A DNA stretch of 64,000 nucleotides, taken from positions 62,001 through 126,000 of the forward strand of contig WHVA01000103.1 of the NCBI GenBank assembly GCA_015179125.1. Reading direction: 5' to 3'. The notes under the pieces were generated by a model. It had not been told where the DNA came from. It did not search any database and worked only from the letters and a program-made list of their open reading frames with translations. Of this stretch, positions 45,123 to 57,100 are shown piece after piece; position 1 is the first letter of the stretch, and each line of letters begins with the position of its first letter. Made by a program: the position numbers and the translations under genes. This DNA comes from Gautieria morchelliformis (lineage: Eukaryota; Basidiomycota; Agaricomycetes; Gomphales; Gomphaceae).

Positions 45123-47237
45123 GGCATAACGAGATATTTGAAGGACCCATATCGAGTTCGGAAGGCTGTCTTCCACTCTTGGCCGGAGGCGATCTGAACA
45201 TTATTGAACCCGGCGTGAAGGTCGAATTTGGTATAGACGTTCGCACTTTTAAGTTGGTCAATAAGGCTCGGAATCAGTGGGATGGGGTACTTGTTCTTTC
45301 GGGTGATACGATTCAACCCTCGATAGTCCACACACATTCGCAGTGTACCATCCTTCTTCTTCGCGAACACAACAGGGGTGCCACCTGGTGATTGGGAGGA
45401 GCGGATAAATCCCTTGCCAAGCATGTCTTCGAGGTATTCGCAGAGTGCTTCTAATTCGCTGTTTGAGAGTGGGTATATGGGACCGTGAGGTGGTGTGCCA
45501 TCGTTCTCGATCTCGATGGTGTGGTCATAAGGGCGATGTGGGGGCAGGTCTTTGGCTTTAGCACGCGAGAAGATATTGAAGAAGTCATGGTACTCCTCTG
45601 GTACCACAGCCCTGAACATCTCTAACTTGTCCTTCGGTAGAGGGTTTTCGTGGAGGAGTGTGGTCGGGGCTGGTGCGTTGCCGACAGCGCGAAGCAAAGT
45701 CGGTTACGGGATGGATGGGTGCATGTTTAACATGAAGGTTTCTTCTTCGCCGAGTTTCATGATTAGCTCGAAGACGACCGCACTGATTAGGCTTATATGC
45801 GGCGTTTCTCTCCTCGTCTGAGGTGGATCAGGGGTGAAGAATGGAATGGGAGGTGGTCGTCGATCAGCGATTCTGTACATGGTGTACAGGGGCGAGAATG
45901 ACTCGGAATGGGCTCTGTTTTTGGTCGAATAGGTTCGGTTTCTATTATGCGTTCTTTCATGACTGAAAATGGACGAATGAGATTGTTAGGAAGCGATATA
46001 GAGGACTCAGAGGAGTGATTCTCGATCGGCTTGGTTGAGAGGAGTAAGGGTTCGGCGTCCACGTCGAATGTCTGTTCATAACCAGAAAGATTCAGAATAG
46101 GAGTGGGCGAAGAAGCGACGTCCGGTGGAAGGACCAGGACGTAGGAGAGTGGTCCAATCGCCGCGTTCGGGACGTAACCCAAGGATGGTGGGGACGAATG
46201 CGAACCAGGAACTGGCGGTGGCGATGTCATTGACGCAGTGTGGAGTTCGGGGATACTGTCGAAGATAGCCGGCGGGGAAATCATCGTACAGGCCATAGCG
46301 ACCGTCATATGTGGGAGCATGGAATCGGTGCTGGAAGGAAAGGTGATTGAGAGGGAGCCCCAATCGATAGTGGGTTTCGTAGAGCGAAGCCACGGACGCC
46401 CAAGAACAATCGCGGCCAAGGGGTGTAACTTTGTGACAAGTAGTGAAATGTCCTGCGAAGAGGAGTCGCTGAAAGTGAGACTAGTATCTAGATATTCATG
46501 AATGAAACCAGCAGTGGCTGGCTTCCCGTCGAAAAGGGAGAGAGCGATCGGCGAACGGAGCGATGTACATACGAAACCAGGACGAGAGGAAAAAGAGCTA
46601 TCAATGAAATTGGAAGTAGCACCAGAGTCGATGAGAGTAGGGATTGAGTTAGAGAGACCGGGAAGGTGTACATGGATGATGAAGGACGAATCGGAATGGG
46701 AGCTAATAGAGGCGAATAAACACGCCGGTGGTACAGAGTTGATAGGGTTGTTATTCAGAGGGGTAAGATAGTTATCGGCAAGAGTTGCGGAAAATGAGTC
46801 AGAGTCTAGTGGGAGAGAAGGTCCAGGTCCGCCAAGTAGGGCAGAAAGCTGTGCGAAGGATTGGTACGGGGAAGGGCGACCCATGAAGGGGTAAGGCTGT
46901 CCCGCAAATGAATAAGGCTCAGGCCCGCCATGTGAGGCAGGAATCTGTAGAGAGGAGTGTTGGAAGAGAGGTTGTCCCATGAAGGGGAATAGGGCAGGCC
47001 CGCCAAGTGGGGCAGGAGTCTGTCGAGAGGGGTGTTGAAAGGGGGGTTGTCCCATGAAGGAGAATAGGGCAGGCCTGCCAAGTGGGGCAGGAGTCTAAGA
47101 AATGTTCGGTGTGGGGAGAGGCGACCTTCGAAACGGTGAGGCTGTCCCGCGAATAGATGTGGCGTAGAGTGCATGTGAAAAAAGGTGATGAATGGATGTA
47201 ATGAATGCTCTGACTGTAGCTGTTAGTTCAATTATAC
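45123..47237 (-). mobile_element. Ty3/Gypsy retrotransposon fossil 2 (broken, partial)
   Basis: On the minus strand, from right to left: a proline-rich gag-like region with tandem repeats of about 75 bp (46.86-47.17 kb), an aspartic protease (about 46.6 kb, LIDSGATSNFIDSSF), and the first part of a reverse transcriptase (about 45.6-45.12 kb, KKDGTLRMCVDYRGLNRI). It abuts the unassigned unit on the left and a solo LTR on the right, and has no LTR of its own here. Broken, with at least one interruption besides being partial. Confidence 0.8.
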
Positions 47238-48269
47238 TGTCAAGATTGGTTTTTAGGCGTTAATATCGTGTATTAGTGAACACAGCGAATGCCCGAATAA
47301 CTTGTGCGAATAAGTATGCCGTTCGGCGAATAGGTGAACCAACAAATGTTCACAAGATAAGAGGGTTGCCCGAACAGAGCTTGCCCTATCTACAGTCGTA
47401 GCGAAATGGCCCGTGGCACTTGACGATGTAATGTGCAAGGTGTCACGGAAGGGCTGTCTAAGTAGCGACAATCCCTTCGCCGGCGAAGGTGCCCCTTTGG
47501 AGCCCTTCGCCGACAGCACAGAAAATGGTTCAAAGGCTTAAGGTAACGAAGATGAAGTATGAGAACTCACCAGTGATGCCTAAGTCCTCTGCTGGTCGAA
47601 GATAGAAATCTCCAAGAGAAGGCTCAAGATGATGATCACAGTGAGGTCAAGTTTGCACAAGATGGATGACGTATGATAATTGAACTGGGGAATATACATG
47701 CGAATGTAAACTACTTATATCGAATGCTCGTAAGGTATCAGCAAATAGGAAAGAGGCCGTCATGAGTCAGGGATGGATAGGGGTGCGCAGTCATGATACT
47801 AAGTAGATGGAGTAAACATACAATAGAGTGAGGGAAGAGTGCGAACATGAAACGATGGAGAGTAAAGGTGGCGAAGGCACTTATGTACGAAACCATGTCT
47901 TGGGACCTGCATACATGCCACCCTGCACGGACTCTTCGTCCACTGGGTTGATCCCACATGACCTATGGAAGGAACACCCTGCGAACACACTTTGGCCATA
48001 TGAACACCCAAAGGGGTTGGATTAAGAAGATGATGGGGTTAGTGATGAACCATCACGCCGGGTAAATGGTATTGATTGTATTTTGATGGCGTGCCTGCTG
48101 GCGAAATGTGCGAGCAGCGAATAGCGGTTCAGAGGATGGGGCGAACAGTGAATAGAGTGGACGTAGAGAGGAGTGGTCTGCGGATGAGGCGAACTCTGGC
48201 GAAGATGCTAGGGAGTGACGAGGGGGCACATAGAGGCAGCGGGGTAAGAGAAATAGACAGGTCATGACA
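47238..48269 (+). repeat. Solo LTR, copy 2
   Basis: TGTCAAGATTGG to GGTCATGACA, 1032 bp, in the same orientation as copies 1 and 3. It contains a small local expansion near 47480-47510 (ttcgccggcgaaggtg...cccttcgccg) absent from the others. The flanks tatac and gtttg do not match, so a target duplication is not evident; this copy may have lost a flank or arisen by recombination. Confidence 0.75.
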
Positions 48270-49700
48270 GTTTGTTGAGCTGCGTTATCATTCAGGACTG
48301 ATGTGGGGATGGAAGGCAAAGGGTCAGCTAGCTCAGTGGAAGTGGCTGAGGGGAAGACTGCTACAGGATGTGAGGACCAAAGAAACCCATGAGACAGACC
48401 ATCAGGGGTGTTCCCATTTCAAGTTCGTCATTTCACTTTGCGGATTCCCCTTTCTTGGCGCTGGAGCAATCTCTGGAGGGGTGTTTTCCAGAGCAGGTTG
48501 AGCAGATGTGGCACTACTTGCAGGACTTGCTTGTGCATCGCTTCTCATTGAATCACCTGCAAATAGGTGGGATACCTTCAATGGCGGGTCCGACATGTCT
48601 GATGTGTCATGAATAGGAGCTTTGCTGCGAAATGAAATGTCTGGTGGAGAGGTCTGCGAATTTGTCAAAGGATGCAAGGGAAAGTTTGTTGTCTTGGGCG
48701 ACTGGAATGCGGATGGCTTTATCCAGGTCGAGTACCTTGTGTTGCTCCCCAGGGTGGTGCATCATGGCAAATTGCCCAAGGATGTACTCCTCGTATTGCA
48801 TGAACTTGTCCACTCGGTGTGGATAGACATAGAGGACAGCCTTCTTAGCAACTGCAAAAGCAATTGACCAATCTCCATGGGATTTGACCCTCCTGGTTGT
48901 ATTAGCTGCGCCACTTCCTTATGACAGCATGATGTTGATGTTTCCCACTGACTCGGTGAGTTGGTGACTGGACTGGAGGGAGTAGTATCTGGAGTAGATC
49001 TTGTCCAAGTTGATATATTGATCGGCAAGGACATCAAGCCATAAGGACTCAGGGAGGTTTGGGCAATTGAGTCTGGCAAGGAGATTGTTTTTTGCTGCTT
49101 TAAGGTTGATGAGGTGATTGGCTTTGAGAGACAGTGTTTTCGCAATGCATGGGTTGACGAACAGAATGGGTTGACGAGCAGCATGGATTCGGGAAACCGG
49201 TTCCATGTGAGTTCAAAGATATCTAGTTTCTTTTGTCCTCTTCCTGCATTATTTTCACCTTCAGGCTCCGGATGTCAGTGTTGAGCCTTTTTAGGCGGTT
49301 TCGTATGGTTGGAGTCTGAATCCAAAGGGGTTTCATCCAGGGTGTTTCTGCAGGTTTCTTCCCACTGCAAGATTGCTTGGGTTGGCGTGTATTAATCGTG
49401 AAAGATGATCGAATTCCTCCTTGTGCAGTGGCAATGGCATGCTCTCGGTCAATTTCTGCACATAGATTGAGGTATCGCTTATATGCAGATTCTCCTGGTT
49501 CATCACCAGGAAGGAGCTTGAATAAGAGCAGGGAAGGCGGTGGTGATCTCTCCAGCTCACCTGCGTTTGATGATCTGGAGGCATTCAGCGGCGATTCTGG
49601 TTGCATTGGATGCAGAGGAAGAGGATGGTTAAACATTGCTGGTCATGAGAAGCTAGATGTAAATGCATGTAAAGTAGAAGTGAAGCAATAGTGAAAAACT
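48270..49700 (-). mobile_element. DIRS-type retroelement fossil, gag-like region
   Basis: Minus-strand coding-like blocks resemble the ORF1/gag-like protein of basidiomycete DIRS elements: LPESLWLDVLADQYINLDKI, the core with KFMQYEEYILGQFAMM, and LDKAIRIPVAQDNKLSLASF. An N-terminal Ser/Pro-rich part (about 49.2-49.64 kb) precedes them. Partial and broken, with several interruptions. It is bounded on the left by solo LTR copy 2. No reverse transcriptase or tyrosine recombinase is attached here. Confidence 0.6.
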
Positions 49701-50020
49701 GGGTGAATGTTAGCTAGAGCACCGCAAGTGAGCCTAGCATGGGACTACCTGTGTGATGGGGAGCACTGCAAGTGGATGGAGCACAGGGGCGATTGGTGAG
49801 AAAGCTAAATAAGCGGGTGTGGTTCTCCCACTGAGGCATGCATAACGGCCCATGACATGGATGCTGACGTGTCTAGTGGGACTCGAGCCTACGCATGCGG
49901 TGAAGTTCAGCGGGAACTTCAGCATGAGTGAGGAAACATGGTAGTGTACCATTGACATAGAAATAAAGGGTGAGGGATGAAGAGAAGAAGAGTGAGAGTT
50001 AGAATCTCAATGAGGGACTG
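49701..50020. other. Short unassigned stretch left of the chromovirus LTR
   Basis: 320 bp with no recognisable gene; an A/G-rich run ends directly at the LTR start at 50021. Confidence 0.4.
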
Positions 50021-50583
50021 TGTTACGATACGATCCGTCGTAAGGTTGACCGAGGTCGGGGGCGAAACCTGAGGTAAGGTCTGAGGTTACGGGGCGAGGT
50101 TTGGATGGGGAAGTCGGAGAGGGACTAGGCTTCAGCTTATGTGCTGCGCCGACCCTACGCACGAGTCCCAACTTTGGAGGCAAACGAATAAGAGGCGAGG
50201 TTTGGCTTAAGAGGCGAGGCTTAGAAACTAACTAGGGATCGAAGTTATACGATAGTTGATTTTCAGACTGAGGAGTAGGAATGCATACAGGGGGGTTTAT
50301 ATACGAGTGAGGGTACGAGTCAGGGGTGAACATATTAGTGGAGGTCAGGGCGAGGTCAGGGGAGCGAGGTCAGGGTGAGGTAATATATGAATGATGCGTG
50401 ATGGAGCGGAATCAGTAACTAAGGGGATACGGGCATGGGATCAAGGTCGGATATGAGCTCTAGCTCGGGCTCGGGCTCAGGCGCAGGATAAGAATCATAT
50501 GTACTCGGGCACGAGTATCACAAGGCTTGGGCTTGGAAGAAAGTTATACCGGTAAGTAACCGGCCAAAGGCCGGGTTCTTACA
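50021..50583 (-). repeat. LTR of chromovirus fossil 4
   Basis: 563 bp ending in the inverted pair TGTTACG / TTACA on the plus strand, with a polypurine tract at the inner side. Only one copy lies in the window. Confidence 0.7.
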
Positions 50584-51018
50584 GTATCCCCTCCTTATGG
50601 CCGAGACCCTCGAGGCCGTAATATGAACAAGGTTCGCCTATCCTCGAATCTAGATCCCGGCCCGATGTTAAGTCGCTGGAAAGGCGAAGCTTAATCGTAG
50701 CCGAGGTTAGATAAAAGGGTGGGTAGGAGGCAGCAAACCCAAGTGCCAACGAATATGGTGCGCCCTCAGCCTCTCTTTAATTCTGCTATCGACGAAAACA
50801 GCGCAAGCAACGTGTTCGACCAGACCTTGCTGTCTGAGGAGAACGGTCCCTCCGGCGAGGTTATGCCCGAGGTTTGACCCGAGGTGGGCACATGGCCCAT
50901 TGATGAGGCGGGGGCCATAGATATGCGGGAGCCGTGGCAGGAGGGGCCGAACGGCAAGAAGGTAAGTCGTGTGGTAGTCTCATTTTGTGCTCGATGCTGA
51001 TTTGAGTAGTACAAGCGA

Positions 51019-51894
51019 ATGCTTTTCGCTTACCACCCGACAGACTTGACCCTATACGGGTACAAGCTCGCCGATGGAGGGCCTCGTAACTGGCTGCTCG
51101 GGGTGAAGGCCGAGGCGAGGTGCGCGCGCTGCGAAGAGCGCGACTACACCTGCCTCCGCACGGTGAGCCTCGACTTCGGCGTCACCGACCAGGGCGCCTG
51201 TGTATGGTGCAGGACGCGGTCCTTGGGCTGTAGTATAGCCCTTGGTCGTCGCAGCAAGGCGAACCCAGGAAAGGGTCAGGTGAGCGCCGTGGGCAAGAAG
51301 TGGGCGAGGAGCGAGAACAGCGAGGATGGACCGAGGCTGAGCAAAGAGGCCAAGGTTCGGGACGAGGTTGAGGATGAGGACGACTCAAGCGACTGGGTCG
51401 AGCGGAATCTCGAGACGAGGGTGGAGAGGATGGAAGCGAGGATGAGCGAGGAGAAGGGTAAGGGGACAGAGGGAGCGAGGCAGAGTGAGGGGAGAGAAGC
51501 TGAGGTAGAGGAAGCTGAGGTGGAGGAAACCGAGGTGGAAGGTCGGAGGGCGAAGAAGGACAAGAAGACGAAAAGGTCGGAGCGAAGTGCGGAGATGAGG
51601 GAGTTGATAGCGGCGGTGAGGGATGTGGGACAGAAGGTTGGCGAGGTTGGTGAGAAAGTGTGCGAATTGTTGGGGGAGTTTAGGGCAGCGAACGACAGGA
51701 TGAATCGGGCGGACGTAGAGTTCATGAGGATAAGGAGGCGGAGGAATTATTTGAAACGTATGCAGGGTGCGAGAGATCTGGCGGAGTATGGGGGACATAG
51801 GGGTCTGGTAGAGCGAAGTAGTAGTAGCAATGAGGAGGAGTCAGACGAGGATAGTGAGGAGAGCGAGGAAGAGGATGCGAGGATGTTGGAGTAA
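51019..51894 (+). CDS. Antisense cysteine-rich, zinc-cluster-like ORF inside the chromovirus
   Basis: A 291-codon plus-strand frame lies between the chromodomain and the 3' LTR, opposite in direction to pol. It begins MLFAYHPTDLTLYGYKLADG. It holds two C-x2-C-x6-C units, CARCEERDYTC and CVWCRTRSLGC, separated by 15 residues, close to the fungal Zn2Cys6 pattern (usual spacer 5-12). A basic stretch, a long Glu/Lys/Arg-rich region and a coiled-coil-like segment (LIAAVRDVGQKVGEVGEKV) follow, with an acidic tail (SSSSNEEESDEDSEESEEED). Another coding-like stretch lies upstream on the same strand at about 50756-50960. It may be a passenger gene of the element or a host-derived factor. DNA binding is inference from the cysteine pattern only. 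Confidence 0.6.
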   Translation: MLFAYHPTDLTLYGYKLADGGPRNWLLGVKAEARCARCEERDYTCLRTVSLDFGVTDQGACVWCRTRSLGCSIALGRRSKANPGKGQVSAVGKKWARSENSEDGPRLSKEAKVRDEVEDEDDSSDWVERNLETRVERMEARMSEEKGKGTEGARQSEGREAEVEEAEVEETEVEGRRAKKDKKTKRSERSAEMRELIAAVRDVGQKVGEVGEKVCELLGEFRAANDRMNRADVEFMRIRRRRNYLKRMQGARDLAEYGGHRGLVERSSSSNEEESDEDSEESEEEDARMLE

Positions 51895-54160
51895 TCTAGT
51901 AATGGAATAATGGAATCTTTTCTTGGGTTTTATTGATTTTGTTGTTCGATTGCGAGGGAATTTTGTTACTAACTACTGGGGTCATGGGGGTTAAACAAGG
52001 AAACGATCATAGAGCAGTCAAAGGCCCCGGCTTGCCCGGGTAAGATTCGTGGAAGTCAGTGACCAGCTCCGAGGCATGATCAAGCTCGGAAGCGAGGATC
52101 CACGAGGTTTCTTCGTCGGTACCTTCGTAACCAGTCCACCTAACAAGATAGAGCAGCTTGCAGCTCTTTCGTCTATTATCGATCTTCGAGTCGAGGATTT
52201 CGGAGACCTCGAACTCGGGCTCACCGTCGATAACGACTGGGGGCAGAGGCGGCTGAACTCGGTTTGGGATGGTGTTGGGCGAGGCTGGTTCGAGCATAGA
52301 TACGTGGAATACTGGATGGACTGAATGCATGTGTTCTGGAAGTCGAAGAGTGAAGGAGTGAGTACCTACTCGGGAAATGATTTCAAAAGGACCCAAGAAC
52401 TTCTCGGCGAGCTTCTTGGTAGGCCGAGTTGTTCTGAAATACTGTGCCTTTACAAAGGCAGGGATCCTACTTGGAAATCAGGAGCGGGTTTGCCGGCGAA
52501 CATCGGCCAAGGCTTGGTAGGTCTTCTGAGCCTCGAGGATGGCGTGGCGAAGTTCTTGGTGTAGCTCATCCAGGTCAACCACAAAGTCTCGAGCTCGTTC
52601 CGAGGCGAGGTCGCGCTCGGGGTGGACTGCGAGGTTCGGGTGGTAACCCTTATTAGCAAAGAATGGGGATATGCCGGTGGTTGCGCTAGGGCATTGTTGT
52701 AAGCGAACTCGGCTAGGGGAAGGAGTGAAGCCCAATTGGACTGTTGATAGTTGCAGTATATCCTGAGGTACTGTTCCAAGGTCTGGTTAGCATGCTCGGT
52801 TTGACCGTCACCCTCGGGATGGTATCCCGAGGTGAAATGCAACCGCATGTCCAAGGCTTTCCCTAGAGAACGCCAGAAGTGCGAGACGAACTCGGAACCC
52901 CTGTCCGAGGTGACGTGCGAGGGGACTCCATTCTTGGAAAAGACATGAAGGACGAAGAGGTGAGCAAGCTCTTGCAAGGTTATCTTGTCGGTGGTTGGAA
53001 TGAAGATAACCTGCTTAGTGAAGTGGTCAACAATCACTAGTATGGAGGTGAACTCGGAAGAAGGGGGGAGCTGCTCAATAAAATCCATAGAGATGGAATT
53101 CCAAGGCTTCTCGGGAACGGGAAGTTGTTTGAGGAGACCATAGGGCTTGTGACGTTGCGGCTTGCTTCGCATACAAGTGGTGCACGTCTTGCAATACTCC
53201 TTGACAAAGGATCTAATCCCTGGCCAAGTGTAGTCTCGTCGGATCAGCTCCAAGGTCTTGTTGACCCCGAAGTGTCCCGAGAGAATGTGATCGTGCTTGT
53301 ATTGCAGGATGCGAAGTCGAAGGTCTTGGGCCGCTGGAACATAGGTTCGGTTGTCAAGCTTGAGAAAACCCTTGGGGTCTGTGGTCCCTCTCGGGTCATT
53401 AACCAACCCGAGGTGCGACTTGGCTATGGGGTCCGAGGGGAGGTTCGCTAGTATGTCAGCTCGGATCTGCTTGGTATCAAGCAGCGAAGCGGCTCGGAGT
53501 ACGACGGGAGCGAGGTTAGTAGCTCTAAGGGACGATGCCAGCTGGTGTTGAGTAAACACTGGCCGTAGGCTCTGTGGGTTTATGGTGGCATAGTCGCTAT
53601 TCCCCTCTTTAAGGTAGACGTCCCATCGTCTAGTGAGAGAGTCAGGCTTCGTTCCGAGACGACCAGGTCGGAAATGGATGGCGAGGTTGAATTGGGAGAG
53701 GTATTCTGACCACCGAGCTTGTCGACGGGTCAAGAGCTTCGTAGTGGAAAAGTATTCGAGGTTCTTGTGATCAGTGATAACGTCGACAGGGTCACCAGAG
53801 CCCTCGAGGTAGTGTTGCCAGCGTTGAAACACTTCAAAAATTTCTAGGAGCTCCTTGTCATGAACATCGTAGTTGAGCTCAGTAGAGGTGAATGTGCGGG
53901 AGTGAAAGGCAACGGGATGAAGTTCACCTCCCGAGGTTCGCAGTGATAAGATTGCCGCTAAGGCATAATCTGAAGCATCAGTCTCTACGATTAGTGGAAG
54001 GTCAGGAATCCAGTGGGTAAGGCTAGGAGCGGTAGTGAACGCCTTCTTCAACAGGTTGAAGGCCTGTCGACAATCCTCGGAAAAGTTCCAAGGGTTACCC
54101 TTGCGGGTGAGTCGGGTGAGAGGAATGGTGATGTCGGAGTAGTTGTGAATGAAACGATTC

Positions 54161-57100
54161 CATCAAGCCGTCTCGATTTCTTCCAAGTGTGAGTTTGTAA
54201 TGCTTCGTGCCTTTCAAATATTTGAAGACACGTTTAACTGCATTCCAATGTGTGCCACCTGGATTCTCGAGGAATTGTGAGAGCAATGACACCGCAAATG
54301 CAATGTCAGGTCGAGTGGCTACAGCTGCCCACATCAGTGATCCTATGGCTTGCCTGTATGGAAACTTCAACATGGCTTTCTTGCCTCTCTCTGTAGAAGG
54401 ACATTGGTCTTTAGATAATTTAACAGCTGGATCAAAAGGCGTAGCATAAGTCTTCGCATCTTCGAGATTGAATTTTTTGATGATCTTCTTGATGTATGCG
54501 GGTTGTGAAATTGCAATGGTTTTCTTCTGCCAGTCTCTTTCAATTTTGAGGTTCAATAGCCAATGAATCTCGCCTAGATCTTTCATACTGAAGACCTGAG
54601 CAAGATCGCATTTGACTTCATCCAGGACTGACTGATTCTCAGCTGTGATGGTGAGGTCGTCCACAGCTGTTGCAATGATCACATGCCCCTTTCCGCCACG
54701 TCTATAAAATACAGCCCCATCTGTGGCTGATGTAGTGAATCCTAACTTGTGGAATTCACCACTTAGACATTTGTACCATTCCCTTCCAGATTGTTTGAGG
54801 CCGTAAAGTGCTTTCTTCAAAAGTAGCACTTCGTTTTTGTCTCCAGACTCATATCCATACGGCTGCTTCATGTAAATAGGTTCAGGCAGTGTAGCATTGA
54901 GGTATGCGTAGTCCATGTCCATTTGATGAATAGGCCAGTCATTCTTAGCAGCAATGGCGCATATGATCCGTAGGGAGAATAACTGAGCAACAGGTGAGTA
55001 TGTCTCATCATAGTCGACTCCAAACTTCTGTGTGAAGCCTTGGGCGACCATTCTCGATTTAGGCATTATTGGTTTCCCTTCTGGATTACGCTTCCAAAGG
55101 TAGACCCATTTATTACCGACAATATTGGCTCCAGGAGGTGGTTTGGCTCGTTCCCACACTCCCTTGTCAATTAGGGCCTCGTACTCTTTGTCCATTGATT
55201 TCTTCCACATAGGATTATTCAGAGCTTCGTCTGCATTGCTAGGTTCAATTTGACTCAAATCCGGCGCCTTGTCATTGTTTTGACCGTCGGTTGGAAACGC
55301 ACTGATGGCAAACTCATAACTACTGATGCCATCAATCTCGGAGGATAATTCTTGGTCGAATATATTTTCTTTATGGACCTCAACGTCCTCATAAGCTAGC
55401 ATAGTCATATGTGCGCCAGCTTGTCTCTGAGTTTGAGATCTTGTTACGGGACCTGTTGGGGCCGGTTGCACTTGTTGTTGACGAATCCTTTCGCTTCTCC
55501 TTATCGGTTCAGCTTCTCTAGGTCTGTCATCAACTCCCTGAATAGGTTGCAGCTCTTCAAGGTATTCCTCTGGTGTGCTTTCATCAATTTCTTCGATCTT
55601 TGCCTCTTCACTGACTAAGCGACCGGGCACAGGCACTAATGCCGGAATGGTCTTCTTCTCCTCTCTAGACATAGGTAGCTTGGATTCCTCAATAGAAATG
55701 ATTGGGGCTTTTCCCTTCTTCATCTCTGAATCAAACACAATGTTCCGCTCAACAGAAACTTTGTGAGAGTCAGGCCAATAAACATAATGACCATGGCTCT
55801 GCGCAGAAATTCCTATCCACCGAGCTCTTTTGGCACGAGCTGCCAATTTATCTCCCTGGTTGACCTTAACATAGACTTCAGTTCCCCACATGTGAATATC
55901 TTTGAGATTCGGCTTCTCATGGTGAATCATTTCGTAAGGCGTTTTATCCGGTAGAGCTCTTGTATGTGTCCTATTCCGAAGATAATTGGCATGCTGTATT
56001 GCATAGCCCCATAATATCTTAGGAAGACCTGATTCCAATAGCATGGCACGAGTTCTCTCAGTGAGAGTTCGGTTCAGACGTTCGGCAACACTGTTAGACT
56101 CTGGTGTGTCGTGTACCATCAACTGATGCTTCATGCCTTGTTTGGCCAGGTGCTGTTCAAATTCAGAGCTCGTATACTCGCCCCCTCGATCAGAAACAAG
56201 TGCCTTGATGTGCACATTTCTCTGTTGAAGCATTAGAGCCTTGTAGAGTTTGTACTTTGAGAATGCTTCTGATTTGTTTGCGATGAGATAGATCACCAAT
56301 TCCCTTGAATAGTCATCGATAAAAGAGACATAATATGACTTTTTATCGATTGTGAGGTGTCTTGCAGGTCCCCAGACATCAGAATAAATTCTGTCACCGA
56401 ATTTTGATGTACGGTCTCTGGGTTCTCGAGGAAGAGGTTTGCGTGCAATCTTGGCTTGAATGCACGCATCACAGACAATTCTATCGCCTGTGGAGCTCAG
56501 TTCAATGCCCAATATCATGCCATGATTTAGTAGATGTTGTAGGGACTTCTGTGAGATGTGCCCCATTTTTTGATGAATTTCCATGGCAGACAAACACATA
56601 TGGGCTTGAGCACTTGGTGACTGGAGGTCTAGTCGATATAAGCCATTGATTTTCGGTGCTTGCATCAATATCTTTCCAGCAGCATTAGATATTGTGCATT
56701 TCTGGCCACCGAGTCGAATATCATAGCCAGCATCATCGCACCGACCGATTGAGACCAGGGCAGCAGCAATTTTTGGTGCATAGTACGTATCTTGCAATGT
56801 GACTTCTACTGTTTTATCTCCAACCTTATTGGATAATACGAGCAGTCCTGAGCCAAAAGCATCAGAGGTGCCTTTGTTGGCTGCTCAGATAGTCCTCGGC
56901 TGTGAGAATTGGCTGTAGTTCCTCAATAAATGTTTATGAGGAGTCATATGCGATCTCGTTCCGGTGTCGAGTATCACTATAACTCCTGAGGATGTGCTCA
57001 GATTAAAATTAGAGCACTCGTCGAAATTGGTGAAGGCTAGATGCCCATCATCACTTTCCTCAGAAGAGGTCTCTTCTTCAGCAACATTCGCTTTTGCTTT

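Larger units (their letters stand above)
50021..54160 (-). mobile_element. Ty3/Gypsy chromovirus fossil 4 (3' half with LTR)
   Basis: Minus-strand element. The 3' LTR is 50021-50583 (plus-strand TGTTACG to TTCTTACA), adjacent to a polypurine tract (aaggagggg on the minus strand). Pol spans about 54.16-52.45 kb, with the RT-RNase H region (LPLIVETDASDYALAAIL), integrase with the zinc region and catalytic core (DFIEQLPPSSEFTSILVIVD, SDRGSEFVSHFW), and, at about 52.4-52.0 kb, a chromodomain (FEVSEILD, YLVRWTGYEG). The chromodomain places it among chromoviruses. The element's 5' half is absent; it abuts a Copia element at about 54.16 kb. Broken, with about one or two interruptions in what remains. 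Confidence 0.85.

Noticed and set aside
37133-47237. One full-length retrotransposon bounded by LTR copies 1 and 2
   Set aside because: The LTRs match and share orientation, but the interior holds at least three unrelated elements in mixed orientations and the flanks do not form a target duplication. Each LTR is better seen as a solo.
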